DNA from: a virus | Direction: 5' to 3' (one strand) | IMG/VR virus record: IMGVR_UViG_3300020190_000010 | Span: 1 to 64,000 of that record | DNA: 64,000 bases | Shown: one piece after another, positions 1-6,877 of the stretch | Numbering within the stretch: the stretch's first letter is position 1 | How the letters are laid out: each line of letters begins with the position of its first letter | Program-made: the position numbers and the translations under genes | Notes under the pieces: model-generated | Told to the model about the DNA's origin: nothing | The model's database searches: none | Seen by the model: only the letters and a program-made list of their open reading frames with translations

Positions 1-170
1 GCAATATCGTAGGTGCTTATATTGTCTGCAATATCAGAGGCACGGATTGACTTCACATCATCAAGTGCATCATCCAGTGCATTGATGACATAATTCAGGC
101 GTGTTCGTTCTTCTTTGAGAATGTCCTCGAATGTAGGACCGAGAGCTTTGCGAATTAGGTTGGAAATCAT
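1..170 (-). CDS. Partial small early protein, C-terminus off the window
   Basis: Only the first 56 or so codons are present; the gene runs leftward out of the window. The start ATG (complement of 168-170) is preceded on its own strand by AAGGAACAACCAC, the same leader type seen before many genes in the first 3.3 kb. The visible protein starts MISNLIRKALGPTFEDIL and continues as a charged helix rich in D, N and L, probably a coiled coil. I do not recognise the family. It belongs to the leftward early gene array. Confidence 0.6.
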   Translation of the reverse strand, partial: MISNLIRKALGPTFEDILKEERTRLNYVINALDDALDDVKSIRASDIADNISTYDI

Positions 171-458
171 GTGGTTGTTCCTTAAAGGGTATGTAAAATA
201 ATAATAGTTACCGTTGTTAAAAAAGAGTTACCGATGGCATGGCCTTATAGTATGTAGCAGGGGAGCTATCATCCGTGCCGGGGCCACCGGTAATTCTTTA
301 ATTTATAGGGAGTGAGTTCATCAAACTCTGTGGACATGGAGGTAATTGAAACCATCAGTAAACGAAACCGTAAACTTGCCTTCCATCATGTCCACCAGTG
401 TGAGGTACTGACGGGTTCTATTTCAAACCACGGTTCGCTCACACATTATCACGCTGAA
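171..458. other. 288-nt gap with no clear gene
   Basis: No convincing gene. On the minus strand a 22-codon frame (269-337, beginning MSTEFDELTPYKL) is open but lacks a ribosome binding site, so it is not called. The 12-mer TTACCGTTGTTA at about 209 recurs at about 788, in both cases in the leader region of a leftward gene. The right edge holds a stem (ATCACGCT / AGCGTGAT, about 448-468) overlapping the stop codon of the next gene, which may act as a weak terminator or 3' stabiliser. Confidence 0.4.
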
Positions 459-725
459 TTAGCGTGATGTTTTACTTGTTCTGAATTTACCAGCAGGTGT
501 AACAACAGAAGCAAGAGCGTTACGAAGATAACCAACATTCATGCTGTCAATAGATGTTCTAGATCCATCAGATGATGTCCATGTTGATTTGCGTCCATTC
601 GGTTTACCGTTGTTCACATATTGTTTGAGAACATTACGCAAGTGATTTTCGTTCATGGATGCGATAGCAACCTTTTGACCGTTTGAACGTGCGTAAACTG
701 GTTTGGATGAATTAGACTTTGCCAT
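459..725 (-). CDS. Small protein with an internal two-fold repeat
   Basis: This 88-residue protein has two copies of one motif: SMNENHLRNVLKQYV near residues 23-37 and SMNVGYLRNALASVV near residues 61-75, each preceded by a short basic, serine-rich stretch. The start has a strong AGGAGG ribosome binding site. A host-type promoter at 814-844 lies about 90 nt upstream, so it is probably the first gene of its transcript. The protein is very basic and could bind nucleic acid, but that is inference. Family not recognised. Confidence 0.75.
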   Translation of the reverse strand: MAKSNSSKPVYARSNGQKVAIASMNENHLRNVLKQYVNNGKPNGRKSTWTSSDGSRTSIDSMNVGYLRNALASVVTPAGKFRTSKTSR

Positions 726-813
726 AATGGCCTCCTGTAATTAGGGTGTTTGAAATTTGGTAAGCAATTGGTTAGTTAATTTTTACTTACCGTTGTTATC
801 AATTTTGAATATA

Positions 814-844
814 CAAATATAAGGCAATTTTCGGACATATACAA
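814..844 (-). promoter_or_regulatory. Bacteroidota-type promoter
   Basis: On the minus strand TTG, 20 nt, TATATTTG. This matches the -33/-7 pattern (TTTG or TTG, then TAnnTTTG) of the Bacteroidota primary sigma factor. It sits upstream of the gene ending at 459. Confidence 0.7.
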
Positions 845-859
845 GCGATATTGCATTTT

Positions 860-893
860 GTTAGGTGGCATACCGCAGATTGTTGGGTGGCAT
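860..893. repeat. Short direct repeat GTTRGGTGGCAT x2
   Basis: GTTAGGTGGCAT (860-871) and GTTGGGTGGCAT (882-893) lie 10 nt apart between the promoter at 814-844 and the 3' end of the gene at 903. One mismatch. Possible protein-binding site; function unknown. Confidence 0.35.
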
Positions 894-902
894 CATTGTT
901 GA

Positions 903-1118
903 TTAGAAGCCAGTAGCATAGTCATCTTCATCAACAAACTCATGGGATGGCATACAATCCCATATATTGTAGTGACCATCGCCATGCCTTTCTCTCAACC
1001 AGTTGTCTGCCTGTTGTCTAGCATCGTCTAAATTCTGAGCATCAAATATGGCATAACTGCCCAATCTTCCTGTGCGGGATGTTGGTGCTTCATAGGTATA
1101 ATAAACGTTGTAATTCAT
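903..1118 (-). CDS. Small acidic hypothetical protein
   Basis: A 71-residue protein beginning MNYNVYYTYEAPTSR. The start was set at 1118 because ATTACCGAAAGGAAACAAC precedes that ATG; an upstream in-frame ATG lacks a binding site. The fold pattern (a beta strand, then an Ala-rich helix of the type LDDARQQADNWL, then another strand) resembles the small phage proteins at 1904, 2932 and 13028. Function unknown. Confidence 0.7.
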   Translation of the reverse strand: MNYNVYYTYEAPTSRTGRLGSYAIFDAQNLDDARQQADNWLRERHGDGHYNIWDCMPSHEFVDEDDYATGF

Positions 1119-1153
1119 AGTGTTGTTTCCTTTCGGTAATAAAAAATAATATA

Positions 1154-1492
1154 TCAATACCAATCATCGTCATCATCATCATCATCGTCATCGTCATCAT
1201 AGTCATCATCTTCTACATATTCACCTTCGGGTTCGTCACAATACCACCAAGCACTATTCATAAATGTTTCCAATTCCTTGAAGCTCCATGTATTCCAGTT
1301 TTTCATTTTCGTCTTATTCTTTTTTACAGACGGCGGTATATCATCTTCTATGTCAATACCACATACTTCAGCAAGGGCTTTAATACCATTACGATATTCT
1401 TGCATCATTGAAATCATGTGTTCTTTTTGAAATGTACCCGTTTCTTGACCAAATATCTGCTTTACAATCTTTTGTTTCTGTGTAATTGTCAT
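1154..1492 (-). CDS. Small protein with a poly-aspartate tail
   Basis: A 112-residue protein. The start at 1492 follows ACCGAAAGGAAATACCC. The N-terminal part is basic and helical (MTITQKQKIVKQIFGQ); the last 20 residues are almost all aspartate and end in WY, from a run of GAT/GAC codons. Such tails bind basic surfaces or mimic DNA charge, so an inhibitor or DNA-mimic role is conceivable but not shown. The tandem GAY codons could also slip during replication. Confidence 0.7.
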   Translation of the reverse strand: MTITQKQKIVKQIFGQETGTFQKEHMISMMQEYRNGIKALAEVCGIDIEDDIPPSVKKNKTKMKNWNTWSFKELETFMNSAWWYCDEPEGEYVEDDDYDDDDDDDDDDDDWY

Positions 1493-1508
1493 GGGTATTT
1501 CCTTTCGG

Positions 1509-1613
1509 TTACTTGTATAATAATAGGTCAATAATACTGTCTATACTGGACATGAATATAACAACGGCCAGTATAAGGATGAATACGCCAATCTCTTTAA
1601 GCAATCGTTTCAT
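1509..1613 (-). CDS. 34-residue membrane microprotein
   Basis: ATG (complement 1611-1613) overlaps the stop of the upstream gene as ATGA, and a GGAGG site lies inside that gene's last codons, so translation is probably coupled. The product starts MKRLLKEIGVFILILAVVIF and contains one strongly hydrophobic segment (about residues 9-21) after a basic N-terminus: a single-pass inner-membrane peptide. Small early phage membrane peptides often interfere with host membrane functions or superinfection, but nothing here shows which. Confidence 0.6.
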   Translation of the reverse strand: MKRLLKEIGVFILILAVVIFMSSIDSIIDLLLYK

Positions 1614-1852
1614 TGTTGTTCCTCCAAGTTCCATTCAAATGCAATCCCTTCTTCATAGCGGAAGTAATCTTCTATATCTTCTAATGTCATATCATTCACG
1701 CCCTTGTGGCCGATGTGAACAATATCCCATATAGCACCATGGTCATACACAAGACCATCAAATATATCTTCGGCTATAATCCGTCTTGCCCCTTGTTCGG
1801 AATATACAGTATATCCCTCGTCAATCAATTCTTGTTTTGTTCTCTTATTCAT
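1610..1852 (-). CDS. Small acidic hypothetical protein
   Basis: An 80-residue protein starting MNKRTKQELIDEGYTVYSEQ. The start has the leader GTTACCGAAGGAAACAACC. It is acidic, with a conserved-looking core (YDHGAIWDIVHIGHKG). It overlaps the downstream microprotein gene by 4 nt. Family not recognised. Confidence 0.7.
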   Translation of the reverse strand: MNKRTKQELIDEGYTVYSEQGARRIIAEDIFDGLVYDHGAIWDIVHIGHKGVNDMTLEDIEDYFRYEEGIAFEWNLEEQQ

Positions 1853-1903
1853 GGTTGTTTCCTTCGGTAACTAAAATAATAATACTATACTATACAGATA
1901 AAC

Positions 1904-2122
1904 TTAATATATCATATGAAAAGGAGGATTGTCTTTTGGTAATAATTTAACCTCAACAGAGTATATCTTTGCATTTGAACCGTAATGACTTTGATACACA
2001 GAAATGGCATACTCCTTGGCCCGTTCAGCTGTGGTGCATTGAGTAATATCAAAGTGAATAGTGTCCTCACTGCCCGTAACTTTTAAGCGATAGTTATGTC
2101 TGTTTTCTGTTTTCTTTTTCAT
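1904..2122 (-). CDS. Small hypothetical protein, likely paralogue of the gene at 2932
   Basis: A 72-residue protein. GGAGA precedes the ATG at 2122, which was preferred to an in-frame ATG 12 nt upstream. The start MKKKTENRHNYRLKVTG resembles MKNNRHIHEYQVTVTG of the gene at 2932-3252. Both continue with a strand, a helix of about 18 residues and a YG-containing turn, so they look like diverged copies. Function unknown. Confidence 0.65.
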   Translation of the reverse strand: MKKKTENRHNYRLKVTGSEDTIHFDITQCTTAERAKEYAISVYQSHYGSNAKIYSVEVKLLPKDNPPFHMIY

Positions 2123-2148
2123 AACATTCTCCAATGTAATACGAAACC

Positions 2149-2505
2149 TTAACCTAATAGTTCTTGTAATTCAAAAGAAGCCCTATGACCACCACAGTTT
2201 TTTGTCAATATGCCACCTGCATCTTTCATGTGGGTGCATGTATAATAGACACCTTCCGTATGAGTAAAGTATCCCACAATGTTTTTGAAGCTCCTGCTAC
2301 ATTTTCTATAAGCGGTGTAATATACCCTACCATCGCTAAAAGGTCGAACCCATACATTGATAGTTTCACCTGCCATAGCGGTAATGTAATCAACTATGCC
2401 ATAATCAGGATGTGATGGTGCTTCGGTGTTATTTAAGTAGGTGTTTGCTTTTAAGACGGTTTCCACTATGTAGCTTCCGTCTTGGAATGTTTTTAAGTGT
2501 GTCAT
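2149..2505 (-). CDS. Hypothetical protein
   Basis: A 118-residue protein beginning MTHLKTFQDGSYIVETVLKA, with GGAGTAAGAC before the ATG. It is rich in aromatic residues and beta-prone segments (YYTAYRKC, GVYYTCTH) and has four cysteines. The late CTHMKD...NCGGH spacing could bind a metal, but the order does not match a zinc-finger family I know. It is part of the early leftward array. Confidence 0.65.
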   Translation of the reverse strand: MTHLKTFQDGSYIVETVLKANTYLNNTEAPSHPDYGIVDYITAMAGETINVWVRPFSDGRVYYTAYRKCSRSFKNIVGYFTHTEGVYYTCTHMKDAGGILTKNCGGHRASFELQELLG

Positions 2506-2517
2506 GTCTTACTCCAA

Positions 2518-2883
2518 TCAATACCAAGGTGTTTCAGAATGTCTATTTTCATCTATCCTATCAAGCACAGCAGTAACGAGACGCAACTTATCGTGTAGGG
2601 CACATATCTTTTCACCCAGATACTCGTTGGACATTCCTCTCAATGTAGTGAAATCAAGCACGAGCTTTGCCTCCTCCGCGAGTTTCTCAGCATACTCATG
2701 CAATGATTGAGCATCATCAACCGTAATGGCATAAGCCATAGATAAGCCCCATTCTCTGCGTCTCTGCTCCGCCTGTGCCTTGCGGTAATCATGGTATTCA
2801 TCTACTGTCATATTGTTCTGACTAGCAACACGCTTCCAATATCTGGTAACGCCGGCTTGCACTTGTTCGTTGGTCTTATTCAT
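2518..2883 (-). CDS. Hypothetical helical protein
   Basis: A 121-residue protein starting MNKTNEQVQAGVTRYWKRVA, almost entirely predicted helix with charged heptad-like stretches. The start follows TTACCGTTTAAGGAAACAACC, the standard early leader. No catalytic motif is visible. It lies between two other small array genes in the same direction. Confidence 0.7.
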   Translation of the reverse strand: MNKTNEQVQAGVTRYWKRVASQNNMTVDEYHDYRKAQAEQRRREWGLSMAYAITVDDAQSLHEYAEKLAEEAKLVLDFTTLRGMSNEYLGEKICALHDKLRLVTAVLDRIDENRHSETPWY

Positions 2884-2931
2884 GGTTGTTTCCTTAAACG
2901 GTAATAATAATAATTTTACTGGTGGTAATGA

Positions 2932-3252
2932 TTACAGAGAGATATAACCATCTTCATCCATAAAGTCCTTACCAGTAAAGTATGTCCAATTGATAACCAT
3001 ATCATCCTTAAAGAGATTCACTTGACTAACATGCAAACCTTCTGGTGTCTGGCATGGATAGGTATTCAATTCAATAGACTCTGTAATAGCATTGTCAATA
3101 CCATAGGTATTCATAAGAATATCCTCGGCTTTGAACATAGCAGCTGTCTCTGTATTAGCATGGACGAGCATATCCATAGATACTGGTACGCCATTAGGTT
3201 GAAAACCGGTTACTGTAACCTGGTATTCATGGATGTGTCTGTTGTTTTTCAT
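2932..3252 (-). CDS. Small hypothetical protein, likely paralogue of the gene at 1904
   Basis: A 106-residue protein. The leader TATTAAGGAAACAACCTT precedes the ATG, and a host-type promoter lies just upstream (3295-3325), so it is probably the first gene of a leftward operon. The N-terminus shares the NRH...VTG pattern with the gene at 1904. The middle (HANTETAAMFKAEDILMNTYG) looks like the helix of a compact alpha/beta domain. Confidence 0.7.
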   Translation of the reverse strand: MKNNRHIHEYQVTVTGFQPNGVPVSMDMLVHANTETAAMFKAEDILMNTYGIDNAITESIELNTYPCQTPEGLHVSQVNLFKDDMVINWTYFTGKDFMDEDGYISL

Positions 3253-3294
3253 AAGGTTGTTTCCTTAATAGTGGTTGTTGTTCTAATTACTCTA

Positions 3295-3325
3295 CAAATA
3301 TAAGGTATTGCGCATTAAGATCAAA
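3295..3325 (-). promoter_or_regulatory. Bacteroidota-type promoter
   Basis: Minus strand: TTTG, 19 nt, TATATTTG, a full match to the TTTG...TAnnTTTG pattern. The -33 box is extended as GCTTTGATCTTA, the same as at 3508, 12354 and 12450. It drives the gene at 2932 and probably the array to its left. Confidence 0.8.
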
Positions 3326-3328
3326 GCA

Positions 3329-3472
3329 TTATTTTACTTTTTTTACGGTTTTTGTGGTATCTGATAGGGTGGTTTTACCAACCTTTACCACTGCGCCACG
3401 GTCTGGAACGGTTACACCGTAACATAACACCATGAAAAATAAGGTAGTTACGCCGGTTTTGAGATGTTTCAT
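3329..3472 (-). CDS. Small exported peptide
   Basis: A 47-residue product starting MKHLKTGVTTLFFMVLCYG. The basic N-terminus, hydrophobic core and small residues look like a signal peptide; the single Cys near residue 17 could be a lipobox but the surroundings are poor. The rest is basic and threonine-rich. AGGA lies 6 nt before the ATG and a promoter (3508-3538) lies directly upstream. The stop codon abuts the -33 box of the promoter at 3295-3325. Confidence 0.6.
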   Translation of the reverse strand: MKHLKTGVTTLFFMVLCYGVTVPDRGAVVKVGKTTLSDTTKTVKKVK

Positions 3473-3507
3473 AGGGTGTCCTATTTGGTTGTTCTTAATT
3501 TCTTATA

Positions 3508-3538
3508 CAAATATAAGGCATTTTTGGTTAAGATCAAA
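3508..3538 (-). promoter_or_regulatory. Bacteroidota-type promoter
   Basis: Minus strand: TTTG, 19 nt, TATATTTG. It lies 36 nt upstream of the exported-peptide gene at 3329-3472. Confidence 0.8.
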
Positions 3539-3822
3539 GCATTATTTTACATAAGGTGTAATTTGGATTTAGTCTAAATAAGGATAAGGGGTTGCAATAG
3601 GTCAAAATAGGGGTATCTAGGGTATGGTCATAACCCTATGGCGCACAAGGATTTACGATACCCACTAGGTAGGGGGGTGGGGTAATTTCACGTAAGTCCT
3701 TATGGGGTAGGGGGTTAGGCCTGTTCGGCCATGTCCGTTTCCAGACCGGAGCCAATTTTTTGCTATAGGAAAATCGTGGTATGAGAATACCCCATTGGGT
3801 ATAATAATTCTATCAGCTCGTT
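3539..3822. other. Gene-free gap with several inverted repeats
   Basis: No gene seen in 284 nt. It contains AAGGATTTACG (3647-3657) facing CGTAAGTCCTT (3691-3701) across 33 nt; nearly the same arms form the terminator-like stem at 12543-12578. It also contains G-rich tracts on the plus strand (about 3668-3715), GGCC inverted repeats around 3717-3735, and the hairpin at 3787-3802. It separates the gene at 3823 from the next leftward promoter, so it looks like a transcription boundary. Confidence 0.5.
3787..3802 (-). terminator. Palindromic hairpin after the gene at 3823
   Basis: ATACCC / GGGTAT with a 4-nt loop, about 20 nt past the stop of the leftward gene at 3823. There is no T-run, so it may be an RNA-stabilising or weak termination hairpin. 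Confidence 0.4.
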
Positions 3823-4077
3823 TCACCACCACTCAACATTATCGCCATGAAATATATCATCACCCCAAACACCATCCACATTCACAACCTTCTTATTAAC
3901 TTGTATAGTTTCATCACTTCTATTAGGAACGGGATCAAATAAATCAATATCCCATGGATTAACCTCATTTTTATCACCTCTAACCAATTCTCCAACACTT
4001 GTGAATATAAGGTCATTTTCCATATAATCTACAAGTTCATTAGGGTTTACATCGGTAATATCTTTTCGTATGAACAT
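3823..4077 (-). CDS. Small acidic hypothetical protein
   Basis: An 84-residue protein starting MFIRKDITDVNPNELVDYME. GGAGATAAGTT precedes the ATG. It is strongly acidic and ends in NVEWW. It is transcribed divergently from the membrane protein gene at 4156. Family not recognised. Confidence 0.65.
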   Translation of the reverse strand: MFIRKDITDVNPNELVDYMENDLIFTSVGELVRGDKNEVNPWDIDLFDPVPNRSDETIQVNKKVVNVDGVWGDDIFHGDNVEWW

Positions 4078-4121
4078 AACTTATCTCCAGGTAAATAAAA
4101 AACATATTACATAACTATTGT

Positions 4122-4130
4122 TATATTTAT
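4122..4130 (+). promoter_or_regulatory. Candidate phage late promoter TATATTTAT
   Basis: TATATTTAT, 26 nt upstream of the start of the gene at 4156. It belongs to the recurring intergenic motif found before many rightward genes. Confidence 0.5.
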
Positions 4131-4155
4131 GTTTATATGTTTATAGGAGTGAACT

Positions 4156-4704
4156 ATGTTGCCTGGAGACTTATCATTATTTTGGACCTTTATTAAAAGA
4201 GATTTGTCATTTCCTGCACTTGTGGTATCGTTATTCGGTCTTGCACTTGATGGGTGGTTTGGCATCAGTAATCCCCTTATACTGTTATTGGGTATAACCT
4301 TATTCTCAGCATGGGATGCTATATGTTATGAGATAGCTGCTAGGTCGGACAATCGTGAGAATATGGTTCGTTATCGTATAGGGCAGACAAGTGTGCAAAT
4401 CCTTATCATAACCCTTATGGGTTTATTATCGGATTGGAACACTTGGGTGGTGTTAGGATTTTTTTACCTATGGTGGATGGGAGTATGTGATGTTTTATTC
4501 TACATACTTCTTGGTCGATTGAAGGACATGGTTAGATATGGTGATATGTTTTGGCTGTGGTGGACACCATTGGGTATGATGAATCGTTGGATGGGTAGGG
4601 GGACAAGTGGCATATCGGTATTTCATATTGCTGTGTATGCTGTAATATTGTGGTATGTCATATGGTTGTTTTATCCGGCAGTAAGGTTTGCTGGTTTATT
4701 TTAA
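4156..4704 (+). CDS. Polytopic membrane protein
   Basis: A 182-residue, tryptophan-rich protein with about five hydrophobic segments (roughly residues 20-35, 40-55, 77-95, 97-118 and 153-175) separated by charged loops such as AARSDNREN. TATAGGAG precedes the ATG. No transporter or holin family is recognised; at five segments it is larger than most holins. It is the first rightward gene after a divergent region and precedes the two effector-like genes. Confidence 0.7.
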   Translation: MLPGDLSLFWTFIKRDLSFPALVVSLFGLALDGWFGISNPLILLLGITLFSAWDAICYEIAARSDNRENMVRYRIGQTSVQILIITLMGLLSDWNTWVVLGFFYLWWMGVCDVLFYILLGRLKDMVRYGDMFWLWWTPLGMMNRWMGRGTSGISVFHIAVYAVILWYVIWLFYPAVRFAGLF

Positions 4705-4781
4705 GGTGTTGTAAACGGCGACACAAATACATAAGTCATTGGAGATCGGTTGGGTGGGCGCCCGGCCCTTGAGGAGTTAGA

Positions 4782-5252
4782 ATGATTAAATTAAAAAATA
4801 TAATGTTAGAGTTGGATATACCACCGGATGTCCCTAAACCCTTCAAGGGCGTTGATATAATCACCAATGAACTGCCAGATGATATTAGGGGTAATTTTGA
4901 TTCGTATCCTGAATTGCCGAGTCCTATTCTTTATATCCACTCATTTTTTCCAAAGGAAGAGTTTAGGGGAAAAGGATTTACTAAAGCATGGGTATTAAAG
5001 TATCTTGGAGATTGGAAAATGGGAAGACTCAACTACGACAACGAGTTAAATGCTAAATGGGGTTCACGGGGTCTTCGTGATGTTGGTATGGGTTCTGAAT
5101 GGTTTGGCACAAGTACATTCTATGATGATGGTGAAAAATTTTTCAATACCCTTGTGAGAGACGGATATTTGATTAAACAAAATCCTGTTAAGGTTGGTAG
5201 TGGTAGGGCATTGAATTTATACAAAATAACAAATAAGGTAAACATGGTATGA
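4782..5252 (+). CDS. GNAT-like acetyltransferase candidate with leader shared with the next gene
   Basis: A 156-residue protein. The segment FFPKEEFRGKGFTKAWVLKY (residues 55-74) resembles motif A of GNAT N-acetyltransferases (R-G-x-G-x followed by a helix), which binds acetyl-CoA. The rest is too divergent to confirm the fold. The first ten residues, MIKLKNIMLE, nearly repeat those of the next gene (MIKLKDILME). They resemble the short capsid-targeting leaders of T4 internal proteins, which are cut after a glutamate. TGAGGAG precedes the ATG. The stop overlaps the next start as ATGA, so the two are coupled. Confidence 0.6.
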   Translation: MIKLKNIMLELDIPPDVPKPFKGVDIITNELPDDIRGNFDSYPELPSPILYIHSFFPKEEFRGKGFTKAWVLKYLGDWKMGRLNYDNELNAKWGSRGLRDVGMGSEWFGTSTFYDDGEKFFNTLVRDGYLIKQNPVKVGSGRALNLYKITNKVNMV

Positions 5253-5827
5253 TTAAATTAAAAGACATATTGATGGAACGCATATCCGACATAGTATATC
5301 ACTTTACTACTACGGAAGCGGCAAATAATATAATAGAAACAAACCGTTTTAGATTGACTGATGTGCCGGTTGAACCCAATGTTGATCCTGGCAGAAAGTA
5401 TGACGATGGGTATTATATGTCCGTTGCAAGAACAAAGATAGAAGGGTATACAAAGTCATTCCGGTATGCATGTCACTTTGTTAGATTTGAATTGGATGGG
5501 ACAAAATTAGGAAACAAATATAAAGGTGGTGCTTACAATTATTATCATGGCATGCACGGTAATGATGAATACGAAGAATACGAAGACCGTATCTATTCAA
5601 AAGATATGTATATTCCTAATGCATTAAATTATATCAAGAGAATTGATGTGGATGTCAGTAGAAAATGTACGGGATATGATACTGCAAAGTTAATAAAAAC
5701 ATCAATAGGTGCAGGTGTTCCAACATTCCTATTTCCAAGTAGAGAAAAGTGGTCACAACAATACAATGGTATCGAAGTAAGGGATGTTGATGGATATAAA
5801 CTATTCATGCAATCACTCGTCAAGTAA
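5249..5827 (+). CDS. Putative ADP-ribosyltransferase-like effector
   Basis: A 192-residue protein. After the leader MIKLKDILME it has IVYHFTTTEAANNII (H18), then DGYYMSVARTKIEGY (Y55-S58) and EEYEDRIYS (E112 region). This order, a histidine in an early strand, an aromatic/serine strand and a late glutamate, matches the H-Y-E type of ADP-ribosyltransferases (PARP/DarT/ART-PolyVal group), which transfer ADP-ribose from NAD+ to a target. Known family logic suggests host protein or nucleic-acid modification; the assignment is by eye. The 3' end overlaps a convergent small gene by 15 nt. Confidence 0.55.
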   Translation: MIKLKDILMERISDIVYHFTTTEAANNIIETNRFRLTDVPVEPNVDPGRKYDDGYYMSVARTKIEGYTKSFRYACHFVRFELDGTKLGNKYKGGAYNYYHGMHGNDEYEEYEDRIYSKDMYIPNALNYIKRIDVDVSRKCTGYDTAKLIKTSIGAGVPTFLFPSREKWSQQYNGIEVRDVDGYKLFMQSLVK

Positions 5828-5965
5828 GTCTCTTGCAATAGTAATAAAGTGTTCTTCGTCAATAGGGAATACTGTTTTCAATCTGGCAATAAAGTCCATT
5901 ATACCGGTCTCATATCCTTCGTTATATGATTCCTCAACAAGAGTTAGATCGTTTCCTTTAATCAT
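5813..5965 (-). CDS. Small acidic protein, convergent with the ART-like gene
   Basis: A 50-residue frame beginning MIKGNDLTLVEESYNEGYET and ending in DLLDE. Composition and codon use are protein-like, with an EGYETG segment typical of small helical phage proteins. No strong ribosome binding site is visible. It lies just downstream of the hairpin at 5993-6026, so it needs read-through or its own start. Existence moderately supported; function unknown. Confidence 0.5.
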   Translation of the reverse strand: MIKGNDLTLVEESYNEGYETGIMDFIARLKTVFPIDEEHFITIARDLLDE

Positions 5966-5992
5966 AGTTTATTCGGTTGGTTAATAAAAAGT

Positions 5993-6026
5993 GGGGCACC
6001 GAAAACAACCACGAAAACGGTGCCCC
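5993..6026 (-). terminator. Rho-independent terminator for the leftward unit
   Basis: GGGGCACCG (5993-6001) pairs with CGGTGCCCC (6018-6026), a perfect 9-bp stem with a 16-nt loop. On the minus strand it is followed by ACTTTTTATT. It ends the leftward transcript of 7319-6067, which includes the tRNAs. Confidence 0.75.
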
Positions 6027-6066
6027 GATTGCAAACTCCGGGGAGGAGTATGTAGGGAGTAATTAT

Positions 6067-6444
6067 TTAGTAAGAATTTCTATCAATCATTTCTGGACCA
6101 TCGGGTGTATTATCTTGGTCATTGGTGTCTTTGATATTTGAAATACCCCAATCATCTTGAATACCATCAAATTCTCGTCTATATTTTGCTGAAGTATCAG
6201 CTAGTTTTGACATCAAATCATTATGGAAAATATATGTTTTTTGAGAAAGTTGTTTGAATTTTTGCATGGACGGATAGACTTCTGAAAATCTGTTCATCCA
6301 ATAAACGGTATCTATTTCCTTTTCCATTGTTTCTTTATCTAAAACCGCTGTTCTTATAGAATACAATAAATCTATTATTAGCATTTGATTGTGTTCTAAC
6401 TGTTCAAGTTTATCTTCTATTTGTTTTAATTTTAATTCACTCAT
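6067..6444 (-). CDS. Coiled-coil hypothetical protein
   Basis: A 125-residue protein. Residues 1-45 form a clear coiled coil (MSELKLKQIEDKLEQLEHNQ); the C-terminus is acidic and polar. The start has only GGAAAAAAT before ATG. It is the last gene before the terminator at 5993-6026. Function unknown. Confidence 0.65.
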   Translation of the reverse strand: MSELKLKQIEDKLEQLEHNQMLIIDLLYSIRTAVLDKETMEKEIDTVYWMNRFSEVYPSMQKFKQLSQKTYIFHNDLMSKLADTSAKYRREFDGIQDDWGISNIKDTNDQDNTPDGPEMIDRNSY

Positions 6445-6456
6445 ATTTTTTCCATT

Positions 6457-6705
6457 TTAATTGTCATTTTCCACTACATAGTCTAACGGTCTACAACTGG
6501 AAAATATAAATTCATTTGATGTTTCAAACGATTTCCTATAAAAATTTATTTCTTTTCCATTGGTAAGTTTAACAACAATACGCAACGCTGTAAGTTTAGT
6601 AACAATAAGTTCATCAGACCATCGATTCATGCTTTCTACCCAAACACGAATTTTGTCACCAACACGAACATATTTTTTTTGATAGTATTTGTATTCTTCA
6701 TTCAT
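6457..6705 (-). CDS. Small beta-rich protein, possibly SH3/KOW-like
   Basis: An 82-residue protein. YVRVGDKIRVWVESMNRW and LIVTKLTALRIVVKLTNGKE look like alternating beta strands of a small barrel such as SH3 or KOW, which often bind nucleic acid or proteins. This is inferred from the pattern only. It lies in a compact leftward cluster with the coiled-coil protein and the two tRNAs. Confidence 0.6.
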   Translation of the reverse strand: MNEEYKYYQKKYVRVGDKIRVWVESMNRWSDELIVTKLTALRIVVKLTNGKEINFYRKSFETSNEFIFSSCRPLDYVVENDN

Positions 6706-6716
6706 AACAAATATAA

Positions 6717-6863
6717 TTATTGTTTTTGTTGTAATTCTTCAAGTCTTTTCAGTTCTGCTTCCATTTCAACTAAACCTTTACGAACCCATGTATCATCTGG
6801 ATTTTCTTTCAGAACTTGTTTAGCAACTTCAATCATTTGTTCTAATTTTTCTTTATTATTCAT
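6717..6863 (-). CDS. 48-residue helical protein
   Basis: A small frame starting MNNKEKLEQMIEVAKQVLKE and ending RLEELQQKQ, predicted entirely helical with heptad spacing. AGGAG lies 6 nt before the ATG. It sits between the tRNA pair and the gene at 6457 with short spacers. Function unknown. Confidence 0.65.
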   Translation of the reverse strand: MNNKEKLEQMIEVAKQVLKENPDDTWVRKGLVEMEAELKRLEELQQKQ

Positions 6864-6877
6864 TTTATTCTCCTATG

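Noticed and set aside
5784-5984. 66-codon plus-strand frame after the ART-like gene
   Set aside because: Overlaps the end of that gene in another frame, no binding site, and the minus-strand 50-residue frame is more protein-like.
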